Source: Myxococcales bacterium (GTDB taxonomy: Bacteria > Myxococcota_A > Polyangia > Haliangiales > Haliangiaceae). Taken from it: a stretch of DNA of 64,000 nucleotides. The translations under genes were made by a program, and so were the position numbers. Under the pieces are notes generated by a model. It was not told the DNA's origin. It did not search any database and was given only the letters and a program-made list of their open reading frames with translations. Location of the stretch: positions 744,001 to 808,000 of the forward strand of contig JADJUF010000001.1 in assembly GCA_016717005.1 (NCBI GenBank), given 5' to 3'. Of this stretch, positions 41,897 through 53,982 are shown in pieces. Position 1 is the first letter of the stretch, and each line of letters begins with the position of its first letter.

Positions 41897-44800
41897 CTAC
41901 TCGAGCCGCGACACCGGCGGCTCGACGTCGCTGACCGAGGCCTCGGCGTCGGGCTCGGCCCGGAGCTCGGCGGCGGTCGGGAACTCCTCCGGCTTGATCT
42001 GCCCGAGCTCGCGCTCGCACAGCTTCGACCAGCTCGAGAACCACCCGAAGTCGGTCGAGGCCTTGAGGCAGGCGCCGAAGCCCTGCAGCGAGGCGGCCTC
42101 GAGCGGCTCGGCCTTCTCGGTCAGCGCGTCGCAGTAGACGTCGACCGCCTCCTCGTAGGCGCGGATGTTGGTCGGGATCTCGGCGGTGAACAGCGCGTCC
42201 GAGAAGTTCTGCGAGATCTGGCCGAAGCGCGCGGCGCCGGCGATGGCGTTGGCGGGCTCCTTGATCTTGAAGACCAGGTCCTGGTACTGGCCCGACGCCT
42301 TCGCGGCGAGCTTCTGCTTCTCCTTGAACCAGTCCTCGAACCGCTTGAGCGACTTGGCCGCCTCGGCCTTGGTCTTGTCGGTGCCGTCGCCGAAGTTCAG
42401 GCTCTCGGGGAACTTGATCGTCAGGAACTTCTCGTAGTCCACCTCGGCCTGGTGGAACTTGGCGAGCGCGTAGTAGTAGCTCGCGAAGCGCTGGTCGCCG
42501 TTGGGGAACTTGCCGCCCTTGCGCTCGAACTCGGACGCGGCCGCCGCGAACGCGGCCATCGCGGCCTTCACCTTCTTGGGGTCGCGGGCGACCACGGTCA
42601 GCTTGATCTTCGACTCGGGGCCGCACTGGGTGCGGGTCGCGTCGCCCTTCTTGCGCTTGCCCTTGCCGCGCAGCGACACCGCGCGCTCGCGGACGACCCG
42701 GACGCACGAGCCGTCGACGGTCTTGACCGGGCAGCTCTGCTCCCACAGGATCTGGCCGATGCGGCCGTAGGCCACGACCACCTTGTCGGCGCCGCCCTTC
42801 TCGTTGTAGCGCTTCAGGTAGTTGCGGTAGTGGTCGACGACCTTGTCGAGATCGCCGCGCTTCTCGTAGATGCTGGCGATGCTGAAGTAGGCGCCGGCGG
42901 CGTCGGCCGGCTTCTTCGACGCGAACTTCGAGATGAAGTAGTTGGTGTTCTCGATGGCCTTGTCGTCGTCGCCGATGCCCTTGCGGTAGAACACCGCGTC
43001 GTTCATCAGGTCGTACGCGTCCTTCTCACCCGCGTACTTCTTGGCGTACTCCTCGAACATCGTCGCGGCGCGGTCGTAGTAGGCGACCCGGCCGTAGACG
43101 CCGCCGAGGCGGGCCAGCGACTTGGCCGCGTGGACGCTCTTCGGGAAGCGGCTGCGCAGCTCGGTGTAGGCCTCGATCGCCGTCGACAGCGAGCGGCCGT
43201 CCTCGAAGCAGACGCCGGCGTTGTAGAGCACCTCGTCCGACTTGGGCGCCTCGGGGTTGCTGTTGAAGATGTCGAGGTAGGTCTTGCCGCACAGGACGTA
43301 CTTGGCGAAGTCGCCCGACGACTTGGCGTCCTTCTCGAGCTGCTCGGCGATCTTGCGCTTGGCCTTGGCCTGGATGTCCGCGACGCGGTCGCCGAGGTCC
43401 GAGCGATCCTGATCCTCCTTGGCGGTCAGGAACTTCGGGTTGGCCGCGAAGTAGTCGACCCACTTGAGCATCTCGTCGTACTTGTGGGTCAGGATCAGGC
43501 TGTCGAGGACCGCGTTGGCCGAGTAGTACGCGGTCTCGTGGCCCGGGTGGGTCTTGATGATGTCCTCGAAGAGCGGGATGGCCTCATCGAAGTGGTTGTT
43601 CCGGCGATACATGTTCGCCTTCAGGAACTTCATCCCGACCAGCTCGTCGTCCTTCGGGTCCTTGATGTACTTGATGTACACGTCGAACGCCTCGAGCATC
43701 TTCTGCTCGCGCTCGGGGATCGGCTTGGGCTCGGGGATCTTGTCGCCCTCGTCGCCGACCGCGACCGGGCTGGACTGGCTGGCCTGGACCCGCGGATCGA
43801 CCGCGAGCGCGTTCTTCCAGCCGAGCACGGCCGCGTAGGCCGACTCCTTCATCAGCTTCGCGTCGACCTTGCCGTTCTTCACGACGTTGGTGAACGACAC
43901 CGCCGCGTTCTCCCAGAGCTCGGTCTTGAGCCGGGCGTTGGTCTCGCCGTCGGCGCGCGACCACAGCAGCTCCGAGTAGTAGTACTGGGTCTCGCCGTAG
44001 TCGTGGGCGTCGGTGAAGACCGACAGGTAGACGTTGTAGAGCTTGTCGGCGAACGCCAGCGTCTCGGGGTTCTTGGTCTTGATCGACTCGTTGTGCCACG
44101 CGCGGGCCATCTCGCCCGACATCGCCGCGGCGTTGTCGTGGCACTCGCTGGCCTCGGCCGCCGGCAGCGCCTTGGTGTCGCGCAGCGCGCCGAACAGCTT
44201 GGTCAGGCGCTCGATCTCGGCGACCTTGCCAGCGTTGTCGGCGCCGGGCGTCGACAGCATCGCGTGGGCGATGTTGTACTGCCACAGGCACACGTTCTTG
44301 TTCTTCGGCTCCTCCTTCATCAGCTGGCGGAACGCGAAGATCGCCTTGTCGTTCTTGCCCTGCTCGAGGTAGAGGTCCGCGAGGATCGTGTACATCGTCG
44401 ACGCGTAGTCGGCGTCGACCTTCTGGAACGTCGGCCAGGCCTTCTGCACCTGGCCGAAGTCGGCGAAGGCCCGGACGAAGTCCTTCTTGGCGGCGCGGTT
44501 GAGCGTCGCCTGCTTCTTCTCGCCGTTGGTGTCGCGGATGACCTGCAGGAACTGCTTGCCGGCCTCCTCGTGGCGGGCCAGGTTCAGGTAGACCCAGCCG
44601 AGCATGTAGTTCGAGTAGTCGTACACGGACGACTTCGGGAACTGCAGGACCTTCTGGTAGAAGGCCTCGGCGTTGGCGAGCTCGTTGGCGCCGAAGTAGT
44701 AGTCGGCGAAGGCCAGGTAGGCCTCCGGGACGTACCGGGACTGCGGGTAGTCCTCGAGCAGGCGGTGGTAGATCTGCCGCGCCTCCTTCATGTACTTGCC

Positions 44801-45376
44801 CTGCTGGAGCGAGTACGCGAAGGCGAACAGCGCCTGGTCCATCCGCGGGTAGTTCTTGTACTTGTCGTTGTCGGTCAGCGTCTTGTAGACCTTGACGGCG
44901 CTCTTGAGCGACGCCTCGGCCTTCGCCATGTTGTCCTTGGCGGCCTGCTGCAGCTTGGCCTTGTCGCCGCCCTTGGCGCTGTCGGCCTTGATCGAGGCCT
45001 CGGTCGACTTCAGCCGGTGGTACCGGTTGAGCTGCGAGTGCATCTCGGCGAGGCGAAAGTAGAGGTCGGCCTTCTCGGTCGCGTCCGAGTCCGAGGTCTC
45101 CTCGATCAGGCCCTCGAGCAGCTGGATCTGCTCGCTCCGGATCGCGCCGACGGCGCCCTGGATCTCGAGCACCTCGTCGGCGCTGATCGACGGCTTCTTG
45201 GCCCCGTCGTCACCCTTCGGGGTCGACGGCCGGACGCGATCGCTGATCTTGACGTCGACCTTGACCTGGGTCTGGCGCTTGTACTTGGTGTCATCGGCGC
45301 CAGCCGGGCCTGCGAGGACGCCGAAGGCGGCCAGGGCCAGGAGCGACGTGGTGTAAGGGCGGATCGAACGTGCCAT
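41897..45376 (-). CDS. Large periplasmic TPR protein, GltD/AgmU-like
   Basis: An 1,159-residue exported TPR protein. The start MARSIRPYTTSLLALAAFGVL gives a signal peptide cut near AGPAGA; GAGGA lies upstream. Repeats run the length, for example ARQIYHRLLEDYPQSRYVPEAYLA, NAEAFYQKVLQFPKSSVYDYS, HFDEAIPLFEDIIKTHPGHE and TMFEEYAKKYAGE. A coiled-coil-like region follows the signal (DEVLEIQGAVGAIRSEQIQ). The length and repeat content match AgmU/GltD of M. xanthus (about 1,200 residues), and the order before the GltE-like gene agrees. It probably spans the periplasm as part of a moving or anchoring complex. Motility in this organism is not proven by the sequence. Confidence 0.86.
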   Translation of the reverse strand: MARSIRPYTTSLLALAAFGVLAGPAGADDTKYKRQTQVKVDVKISDRVRPSTPKGDDGAKKPSISADEVLEIQGAVGAIRSEQIQLLEGLIEETSDSDATEKADLYFRLAEMHSQLNRYHRLKSTEASIKADSAKGGDKAKLQQAAKDNMAKAEASLKSAVKVYKTLTDNDKYKNYPRMDQALFAFAYSLQQGKYMKEARQIYHRLLEDYPQSRYVPEAYLAFADYYFGANELANAEAFYQKVLQFPKSSVYDYSNYMLGWVYLNLARHEEAGKQFLQVIRDTNGEKKQATLNRAAKKDFVRAFADFGQVQKAWPTFQKVDADYASTMYTILADLYLEQGKNDKAIFAFRQLMKEEPKNKNVCLWQYNIAHAMLSTPGADNAGKVAEIERLTKLFGALRDTKALPAAEASECHDNAAAMSGEMARAWHNESIKTKNPETLAFADKLYNVYLSVFTDAHDYGETQYYYSELLWSRADGETNARLKTELWENAAVSFTNVVKNGKVDAKLMKESAYAAVLGWKNALAVDPRVQASQSSPVAVGDEGDKIPEPKPIPEREQKMLEAFDVYIKYIKDPKDDELVGMKFLKANMYRRNNHFDEAIPLFEDIIKTHPGHETAYYSANAVLDSLILTHKYDEMLKWVDYFAANPKFLTAKEDQDRSDLGDRVADIQAKAKRKIAEQLEKDAKSSGDFAKYVLCGKTYLDIFNSNPEAPKSDEVLYNAGVCFEDGRSLSTAIEAYTELRSRFPKSVHAAKSLARLGGVYGRVAYYDRAATMFEEYAKKYAGEKDAYDLMNDAVFYRKGIGDDDKAIENTNYFISKFASKKPADAAGAYFSIASIYEKRGDLDKVVDHYRNYLKRYNEKGGADKVVVAYGRIGQILWEQSCPVKTVDGSCVRVVRERAVSLRGKGKRKKGDATRTQCGPESKIKLTVVARDPKKVKAAMAAFAAAASEFERKGGKFPNGDQRFASYYYALAKFHQAEVDYEKFLTIKFPESLNFGDGTDKTKAEAAKSLKRFEDWFKEKQKLAAKASGQYQDLVFKIKEPANAIAGAARFGQISQNFSDALFTAEIPTNIRAYEEAVDVYCDALTEKAEPLEAASLQGFGACLKASTDFGWFSSWSKLCERELGQIKPEEFPTAAELRAEPDAEASVSDVEPPVSRLE

Positions 45377-45567
45377 CGGGTATTCCTCGGTGGGGCGTGG
45401 CGGAGGTGCCGGGTCGCGGCAACGCCGCGTCGTCAAGGTCGCGCGAGATGTCAGCGTCTGAGTGGTGGTCAGGGTCCGGTCTGATCAATCTCGCTACGGT
45501 TCGTTCGGCCAGCGTCTGGGCGGGCCGTGGTGCGGGCCCGGGACGGCCGGGGAGCGCGAAAACCCTC

Positions 45568-47157
<1,590 letters not shown>

Positions 47158-47259
47158 CAGGTCTCCTCCAGACGGGCGCCCGAGCAGGTCGTCACGGCGA
47201 CGGACAGGATCGTACCTGGGCGCATCGCCAAGCCTTTCGCGGTCCTCTCGGGCGGCGGA

Positions 47260-47289
47260 ATCATCGGCGTCCGCGCGCGGAAATGTCAA
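47260..47289 (-). promoter_or_regulatory. Putative promoter of the Glt-like cluster
   Basis: Leftward TTGACA (47289-47284), 18-base spacer, GATGAT (47265-47260), about 100 bases upstream of the first TPR gene. The -35 is perfect, the -10 weaker. The long leader holds no feature I recognise. Confidence 0.45.
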
Positions 47290-47483
47290 GGCGCCCGTGC
47301 GACCTTGGACCACGTCCGCGACCGTTCGGCGCCGATCGCGTACGCGTGAGGATGGTCCGGACATCGAGTACAGCGACACCTCGGGCCGGGCGCGGTTGCA
47401 CACCGACCGTGGCATCCCGCCCCGATCGTGGTCCCGTGACGGATCGCCTCGACGCCACCACCTACCGAAGGTCGCGCGCCTCC

Positions 47484-47511
47484 TTGACTTCGCCACCTCG
47501 GCCCATATTAT
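47484..47511 (+). promoter_or_regulatory. Sigma70-type promoter of the Cys-rich lipoprotein gene
   Basis: TTGACT (47484-47489), 16-base spacer, TATTAT (47506-47511), about 60 bases before the ATG at 47578. The rest of the 420-base divergent gap shows nothing beyond the leftward promoter. Confidence 0.65.
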
Positions 47512-47577
47512 CGCGGCTCGACGCTCGAGCCGATCGGCGGCACCGCCGCCACCCCAGAAGCTTCGCCAGGAAGATCG

Positions 47578-48087
47578 ATGAACACCTCCGCTCGCTCGCA
47601 TCGCTCGTTGTGGTTCGTCGCTGCCATCGCCGCGCGCGCGCTCGTCGGCTGCAGTGACAACCCGGTGGGCCGCATCTGCGATCTCGGCCTCGACGATCCC
47701 GGCCTCAACCAGGCCGTCGTCGGCTCGCCGTCCCTCGACTGCCCGACCCGCACCTGCCTCAAGGTGCCGAAGGTCAACCCCGACACCCCCGAGGGCTTCC
47801 AGCCGCTCTCGGCCAACAAGGGCATGTGCACGGCGACGTGCGAGAGCGACAGCGACTGCGACAAGGTCCCCGAGTCGCCGTGCGTCACGGGCTTCGCCTG
47901 CGGCGTCGCCCTCACGGTCGGCCCGTTCTGCTGCCAGAAGTTCTGCATCTGCAAGGACTACGTCGTGATCCCGGACTCCGGGAAGCTGCCCGATCCGCTC
48001 GCCTGCGACGGGGACAACGCCAACAACATCTGCTGCAACCTGCCCGGCCGCGTCGGCAACCCGACCTACCCGAACTGCCCGGGCTGA
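47578..48087 (+). CDS. Cys-rich putative lipoprotein
   Basis: A 169-residue exported protein of unknown role. It begins MNTSARSHRSLWFVAAIAAR followed by ALVGC, a lipoprotein signal with Cys at about residue 25. The mature part holds about 17 Cys in spaced pairs, including MCTATCESDSDCDKV, CVTGFACGVA, FCCQKFCICKDY and NICCNLPG. It is probably a compact disulfide-bonded domain, similar to small Cys-rich lipoproteins found in myxobacteria. It is preceded by its own promoter and followed by two hairpins. Confidence 0.78.
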   Translation: MNTSARSHRSLWFVAAIAARALVGCSDNPVGRICDLGLDDPGLNQAVVGSPSLDCPTRTCLKVPKVNPDTPEGFQPLSANKGMCTATCESDSDCDKVPESPCVTGFACGVALTVGPFCCQKFCICKDYVVIPDSGKLPDPLACDGDNANNICCNLPGRVGNPTYPNCPG

Positions 48088-48122
48088 GCGTGTTTCCTTG
48101 AGGAGCTTTCTCGTGCTTTTTT

Positions 48123-48163
48123 GAGGAGCTTTCGCAAAGCTCCTCCCCCAGCATTCGCTGGGG
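48123..48163 (+). terminator. Double hairpin after the Cys-rich lipoprotein gene
   Basis: A ten-base-pair stem with a three-base loop (48123-48145, GAGGAGCTTT arms) is followed at once by a six-base-pair stem CCCCAG/CTGGGG (48146-48163). A T6 run lies just before the first hairpin. A direct repeat TTGAGGAGCTTTC occurs twice here (about 48098 and 48121). Confidence 0.6.
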
Positions 48164-48169
48164 CCCCCT

Positions 48170-48290
48170 CCTGAAACGGCCCGGATCGTTCAGCGTGGGC
48201 TCCCGAGACGGCTCAGACGGTTGAGCGCGCTCCTGAAACGGCCCGGATCGCAGCGTCCCGAGACGGCCCAGACGGTGAGCGCGAGCTCGC
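48170..48290. repeat. Two imperfect copies of a ~55-base unit
   Basis: The segment from CTCCTGAAACGGCCCGGATCG to CAGACGGT and GAGCGCG occurs twice in tandem with small gaps. A third, weaker part follows. It fills the convergent gap between the lipoprotein and yraN. No gene is supported here. Confidence 0.65.
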
Positions 48291-48344
48291 GAGGCGGCCC
48301 GGGGCTTCGAGCGTGGGTTCGAGGCGTCGGAGCCCCGCGGGGCG

Positions 48345-48722
48345 CTACCAGGTGATGTGGAAGGCGCCGGGGATGACGACGAGGTCGGCGCCGGTGATGG
48401 CGACGACGTCGAAGCGGCACGACGAGAACTTGGGGCGGCGGTGGGCGAGGTAGAGCGCGGCGACCCGCGCGACCTGGCGCTGCTTGGCGTGCGGCACCGC
48501 GGCGAGGCCGCCGCCGTGGCGCGCGTCGGCGCGCGACCGTACCTCGACGAAGACCAGCACGTCGCCGTCGTAGGCGATCAGGTCGAGCTCACCGAGGCGG
48601 GCGCGGTAGTTGCGCTCGACCACGCGGTAGCCACGCCGGACCAGCTCGGCCTCGGCGCGACGCTCGGCGGCGGTGCCGCGCTCGTGCCGTCCCGCTGACG
48701 GCCCCACTCCCCTCCCCCACAT
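48345..48722 (-). CDS. yraN: YraN/UPF0102 family protein
   Basis: A 125-residue cytoplasmic protein with the UPF0102 restriction-endonuclease-like fold. Conserved pattern: RGTAAERRAEAELVRRGYRVVERNYRARLGELDLIAYDGDVLVFVEVRSRAD, with the Glu-Leu-Asp and Glu-Val-x-x-R core of the nuclease fold. The family is linked to natural transformation or DNA repair in some bacteria, but its job is unsettled. It is the last gene of the rpsP operon, 18 bases after rplS, an arrangement seen in other Proteobacteria-like genomes. The first residues (MWGRGVGPSAGRHE) are less conserved, so the true start could be a few codons later. Confidence 0.9.
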   Translation of the reverse strand: MWGRGVGPSAGRHERGTAAERRAEAELVRRGYRVVERNYRARLGELDLIAYDGDVLVFVEVRSRADARHGGGLAAVPHAKQRQVARVAALYLAHRRPKFSSCRFDVVAITGADLVVIPGAFHITW

Positions 48723-48740
48723 GACGCGGACCGGGATCGC

Positions 48741-49226
48741 TCAGGCGCCCGCGGCGGCCTTGAGGTCCTTCTTCTTCTGGCGCTTGCCGCGACCCTTGAT
48801 GATCTCCTTGGGCACGACCGGGCTGCCGTCGTCGGGCGCCGCCGCGACCACGGGGGCCTCGACCGTCTGGGTCATGACGCGCTCCTTGATGCGGGCGGCC
48901 TTGCCGGACAGCTCGCGGAGGTAGAACAGCCGGGCCTGGTTGACCCGACCGCGCGCCATCACCTCGACCTTGTCGATGTTGGGCGAGTTGTCGGGGAACA
49001 CGCGCTCGACGCCGACGCCGTACGAGATCTTGCGGACGGTGAACGTCGAGCGGGCGCCCTTGCGGACGCGGCGGATGCACACGCCTTCGAAGGCCTGGAG
49101 GCGAGTCTTCTCGCCTTCCCGGATCTTCGCCCAGACCTTGACGGAATCACCAGGACGGAACTCCGGCAAAGCGCCCTGGCGGCGGTTCTGCTTGTCGATG
49201 GATTCGAGGATGCGATGGGCGCTCAT
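48741..49226 (-). CDS. rplS: Ribosomal protein bL19
   Basis: 161 residues; part of the 50S subunit at the interface with 30S. Conserved: FRPGDSVKVWAKIREGEKTRLQAFEGVCI, the FTVRKISYGVGVERVFP block, and RGRVNQARLFYLRELSGKAARIKE. Usual L19 is about 115-125 residues. Here an extra C-terminal tail of about 40 residues (VVAAAPDDGSPVV and a Lys-rich GRGKRQKKKDLKAAAGA) is added. The start at 49226 gives the normal N-terminus. A TTGACG element overlaps the trmD stop and could give a weak internal promoter, but no good -10 pairs with it. Confidence 0.97.
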   Translation of the reverse strand: MSAHRILESIDKQNRRQGALPEFRPGDSVKVWAKIREGEKTRLQAFEGVCIRRVRKGARSTFTVRKISYGVGVERVFPDNSPNIDKVEVMARGRVNQARLFYLRELSGKAARIKERVMTQTVEAPVVAAAPDDGSPVVPKEIIKGRGKRQKKKDLKAAAGA

Positions 49227-49297
49227 AAGGCCTCGGGAGGCGGCGCAGAGAAGGTCTGCGCGCGGACGCGTGTTTCTGCCAGAAAGCGGGGGGGGCG

Positions 49298-50632
49298 TCA
49301 AGCGATGGGTGCCGGCGACCGCACCGCGAACAGCTCGGCGATGACGATCGCGGCCGCGCTCCGGACCGACAGATGGTTCCAGCCGGTCCGGCTCTCGACG
49401 GGGGGCAGCAGGTGGGTGACCGACGGCAGCGCGCTGTCGGCGAGCCCCCAGCCGGTGCCAAAAAGGATCAGGACCGGCTGGCCCGGAGCGTCGATGAGCT
49501 CGCTCAGGAGCCGATCGGCCGTGACGCGGGCCGCGGCCGGGAACCGGACGGGATCGGCCGACGTTGCCACCACCCAGGGCGCCTGACCGAACTCGGCGGT
49601 CAGGTCGGCCACGGCCGCGGCCACCGACTCGACCGCGCTGATGATCCGCAGGGCCGAGGCCCGGCCGTCGTGACCGCCGCCGGGCCCCCGGGGGCCGGTG
49701 TCGGCCGCCAGCTCCTGCCAGGCCGCGGCGATGTGCTCGGCCTTGGCCCGCTGGCTCTCGACCGGGGTCACGACGAAGTAGCGGGTCAGGCCGAAGGTGC
49801 GGGCGGTGCGCGCCAGGTCGTGGACGTCGAGGTTGGTGACCGCGCTGGTGACCACGGCGCCGGTCCGGTCGAACACCGGGTGGTGGACCAGGGCGACCGC
49901 GGTGCGCGCGGCCAGATCGAGCCCGGCGGCGTCGGCCAGCTTGCGATCGGCCTTGTCGAGGCGATGGCGGGCGTAGAGCTCGGGCCGGCGCCGGGCGGTG
50001 CGCCGCAGGGCCTCGGTGCGCCGCCAGCGGCGGATGGCCTCGTGGTTGCCGCCGGCCAGGACCTCGGGGATCGGCCGGTCGCGGAACACCGCGGGGCGGG
50101 TGAACTGCGGGTACTCGAGGAGGCCCGCGGCGAACGACTCGTCCTCGGCCGACGCCGCGTCGCCGAGCACCCCGGGCAGGAACCGGGCGACCGCGTCGAT
50201 CACGCACGCGGCGCCGAGCTCGCCGCCGGTGAGGACGAAGTCGCCGAGCGAGATCTCCTCGTCGATCGCGGTGTCGAGCAGGCGCTGGTCGACGCCCTCG
50301 TAGCGCCCGCACACCAGGACCACGTGCTCGAGCGCCGCCAGGCGTCGCACCGTCGCCTGGGTCAGCGGCGCGCCCGACGGGCCGAGGAAGACCCGGTGGC
50401 CGGGGCCGGCGGCGTCGATCGCGGCCGCCAGGGGCTCGCACCGCATCACCATCCCGGGGCCGCCGCCGTAGGGCGTGTCGTCGACCGAGCGGTGCCGGTC
50501 GTGGGTGAAGTCGCGGGGGTTCTGGAACGCCAGGGTCAGGCTGCCGGCGGTGCGGGCCCGGCCGACGACCCCGGCCGCCAGCGCGGCGTCGACGATCTCC
50601 GGCAGGATCGACACCACCGTGAAGCGGGTCAC
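49298..50632 (-). CDS. trmD: tRNA (guanine37-N1)-methyltransferase TrmD fused to a second RNA-methyltransferase-like domain
   Basis: 444 residues from a GTG that overlaps the rimM stop (GTGA). Residues 1 to about 240 are TrmD: FTVVSILPEIVDAAL, DTPYGGGPGMVM, VVLVCGRYEGVDQR, DEEISLGDFVLTGGELGA. It methylates G37 of tRNAs from SAM. From about 245 to the end is a SPOUT-like domain of the kind called Methyltrn_RNA_4 (VALVHHPVFDRTGAVVTSAVTNLDVHDLARTARTFGL, WVVATSADP, LILFGTGWGLADSAL, NHLSVRSAAAIVIAELF). In other deltaproteobacteria-like genomes this domain is usually a separate gene next to trmD (recalled). The fused frame shows no break. Regular TrmD is about 240-260 residues. Confidence 0.95.
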   Translation of the reverse strand: MTRFTVVSILPEIVDAALAAGVVGRARTAGSLTLAFQNPRDFTHDRHRSVDDTPYGGGPGMVMRCEPLAAAIDAAGPGHRVFLGPSGAPLTQATVRRLAALEHVVLVCGRYEGVDQRLLDTAIDEEISLGDFVLTGGELGAACVIDAVARFLPGVLGDAASAEDESFAAGLLEYPQFTRPAVFRDRPIPEVLAGGNHEAIRRWRRTEALRRTARRRPELYARHRLDKADRKLADAAGLDLAARTAVALVHHPVFDRTGAVVTSAVTNLDVHDLARTARTFGLTRYFVVTPVESQRAKAEHIAAAWQELAADTGPRGPGGGHDGRASALRIISAVESVAAAVADLTAEFGQAPWVVATSADPVRFPAAARVTADRLLSELIDAPGQPVLILFGTGWGLADSALPSVTHLLPPVESRTGWNHLSVRSAAAIVIAELFAVRSPAPIA

Positions 50633-51192
50633 CGCGGGTCCTCGGGGATCCCGTCGGGCGGCGTCACGAACACGACGCGCCGCTCGCGATCGACGTCGGC
50701 GATGAACGCGTCGACCAGCGGCAGCAGGCGCTCGATCGCGCCGGGCGTGCCGTCCTCGCGGACGTCGTCGTGGATGACCAGCCGATCCTGCGGCCCGAGC
50801 TCGATCGCGACGATCGTGCCCCAGGGGCGGCCGTCGGGGAGCTGACACTGGCAGCCGACCAGGTCGGCGTAGAGCACGTCATCCTCGTCGAGGTCGAGGT
50901 CGTCGCGGGCGACCGACACCGGCTGGCCGCGCAGGCCGGCGGCGACGTCGCGATCGGTCACGCCCTCGAGCGCGAGCAGGTAGGCGCCGCCGACCGGGCG
51001 CGCGCCGACCAGCGGGTAGCGGGTCGCGCCGACCCACACCGCGTCGACCGCGCCGAGGGACTCGGACGCGGGATCGATCATCACGACGAGCACCTCGCCG
51101 CGGATGCCGTGGGCCTTGGACACACGCGCTACCTCGACGAGATCGTCCGGGACCTCGGGGGACGCGGGGGACGCGTCGCGAGACTCGGTCAC
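50629..51192 (-). CDS. rimM: Ribosome maturation factor RimM
   Basis: 187 residues, cytoplasmic, needed for 30S (16S rRNA 3' domain) maturation. It has the N-terminal domain (VEVARVSKAHGIRGEVLVVMIDP) and the C-terminal PRC-like barrel (LVGCQCQLPDGRPWGTIVAIELGPQDRLVIHDD and LLPLVDAFIADVDRERRVVFVTPPDGIPE). Length is normal. It overlaps trmD by four bases and follows khpA by four bases. Confidence 0.96.
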   Translation of the reverse strand: MTESRDASPASPEVPDDLVEVARVSKAHGIRGEVLVVMIDPASESLGAVDAVWVGATRYPLVGARPVGGAYLLALEGVTDRDVAAGLRGQPVSVARDDLDLDEDDVLYADLVGCQCQLPDGRPWGTIVAIELGPQDRLVIHDDVREDGTPGAIERLLPLVDAFIADVDRERRVVFVTPPDGIPEDPR

Positions 51193-51196
51193 GGTC

Positions 51197-51466
51197 TTAT
51201 TCGAGGATCTCGACCAGGATGCGCTTGCGCGACCGCGGCGCCGCCTGCGTGACGAGGGTGCGCAGCGCCCGGGCGGTCTTGCCGCCGCGACCGATGATCT
51301 TGCCGAGATCGCTCTCGGCGACCTCGAGCTCGTACACCGACGCCTGGCGCTCCTCGATCAGGGCCACGTGCACCTCGTCGGGCTTGTCGACCAGGCCCTT
51401 CGCGATGAACTTGACCAGATCGGCGACGTCGATCGCCGGCGCCTCACCGTTGGTGGACACGCTCAC
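51197..51466 (-). CDS. khpA: KH-domain RNA-binding protein KhpA
   Basis: 89 residues. The KH motif is LGKIIGRGGKTARALRTLV, with GRGG as the GxxG loop. The start VADLVKFIAKGLVDKPDEV is the standard KhpA N-terminus. In other bacteria KhpA partners KhpB to bind RNA and influence cell division. It overlaps rpsP by four bases. Confidence 0.94.
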   Translation of the reverse strand: MSVSTNGEAPAIDVADLVKFIAKGLVDKPDEVHVALIEERQASVYELEVAESDLGKIIGRGGKTARALRTLVTQAAPRSRKRILVEILE

Positions 51467-51723
51467 GCCTTGGCAGCGGGCGCGGCCGCGGCCGCGGCGG
51501 CGTGGCGGCGGACCAGGCTGGCCAGGGTCTCGGACGGCTGGGCGCCGACCTTGACCCAGTGCTCGTAGCGATCGGCGTCGATCGAGAACGCCTTGGTGCG
51601 CGGATCGAACGTGCCGATCAGATCGATGAACCGACCGTCGCGGGCCCGACGCTTGTCGGCGGCAACGATGCGGTAGAACGGGCGCTTCTTCGAGCCCTGG
51701 CGAGACATGCGGAGGACGACCAT
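51463..51723 (-). CDS. rpsP: Ribosomal protein bS16
   Basis: 86 residues; 30S subunit assembly protein. It has VVLRMSRQGSKKRPFYRIVAADKRRARDGRFIDLIGTFDPR, the classical S16 pattern, then an Ala-rich tail. GAGGA precedes the ATG. It is the first gene of the operon rpsP-khpA-rimM-trmD-rplS-yraN. Confidence 0.97.
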   Translation of the reverse strand: MVVLRMSRQGSKKRPFYRIVAADKRRARDGRFIDLIGTFDPRTKAFSIDADRYEHWVKVGAQPSETLASLVRRHAAAAAAAPAAKA

Positions 51724-51759
51724 GGATTCCTCGGACGGGGGGTGACGTGAGAGCGGCGC

Positions 51760-51788
51760 AATCTACGGGCCGGGTCCGGCCCTGTCAA
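51760..51788 (-). promoter_or_regulatory. Sigma70-type promoter of the rpsP operon
   Basis: Leftward TTGACA (51788-51783), 17-base spacer, TAGATT (51765-51760), about 37 bases upstream of the rpsP ATG. The spacer contains the perfect palindrome GGGCCGG-GT-CCGGCCC (16 bases), which could be a control site. Confidence 0.75.
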
Positions 51789-51808
51789 GCGTGCTATAGG
51801 ACTCGCGC

Positions 51809-53499
<1,691 letters not shown>

Positions 53500-53503
<4 letters not shown>

Positions 53504-53982
53504 GGCGGGCCGCGCTGGCGGCGCTGGCGGTGCTGGCGCTCGCGGCGTGCGGCGCGCCGGCGAAGCGGACCACGACGACGGCGACGACGACGACCAAGGC
53601 GCCCAGGCCGAAGCCGGCGCCCCGGCCGAAGCGTCCGAAGCCTGCGACGCCGGCGACGGTCGCACCCGACGCCCCTGCGACCGCCGCAGGCGCCATCGAA
53701 CGCGGCCAGGCGGTGTGGTACGCCTCGGGACGGATGACGGCCTCGGGGGAGCGCTTCGACAAGCACGCCATGGCCGCGGCCCACCGGACGCTGCCGTTCG
53801 GGACCCGGGTGAAGGTCACCGCGACCAAGACCGGCCGCACGGTGATCGTGCGCGTCAACGATCGCGGCCCGTTCGGCAACAAGCGCCGCATCATCGACCT
53901 GACCGAGGCCGCGGCCCGGAAGCTCGGCATCATCGATGCAGGAGTCGCCGACGTGACCCTCGAGATCCTGGGAGCTCCATGA
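53500..53982 (+). CDS. RlpA-like septal-ring lytic transglycosylase lipoprotein
   Basis: 160 residues from the GTG at 53500 that overlaps the previous stop (GTGA); a GTG nine bases earlier is an alternative. Signal with lipobox LAAC. Low-complexity Thr/Lys/Pro linker (about 22-60). The double-psi beta-barrel domain has GQAVWYASGRMTASGERFDKHAMAAAHRTLPFGTRVKV, with the conserved Asp in VNDRGPF, and RIIDLTEAAARKLGII. In RlpA the barrel cleaves naked glycan strands. There is no SPOR domain. It overlaps the ABC ATPase gene (ATGA). Confidence 0.88.

Noticed and set aside
41627..45484. A 1,285-codon rightward open frame over the GltD-like gene
   Set aside because: Shadow of the leftward TPR gene, with no recognisable domain.
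48170..48290. Tandem ~55-base units considered as an attachment site or origin
   Set aside because: Only two to three degenerate copies, no integrase, and no AT-rich or DnaA-box pattern nearby.
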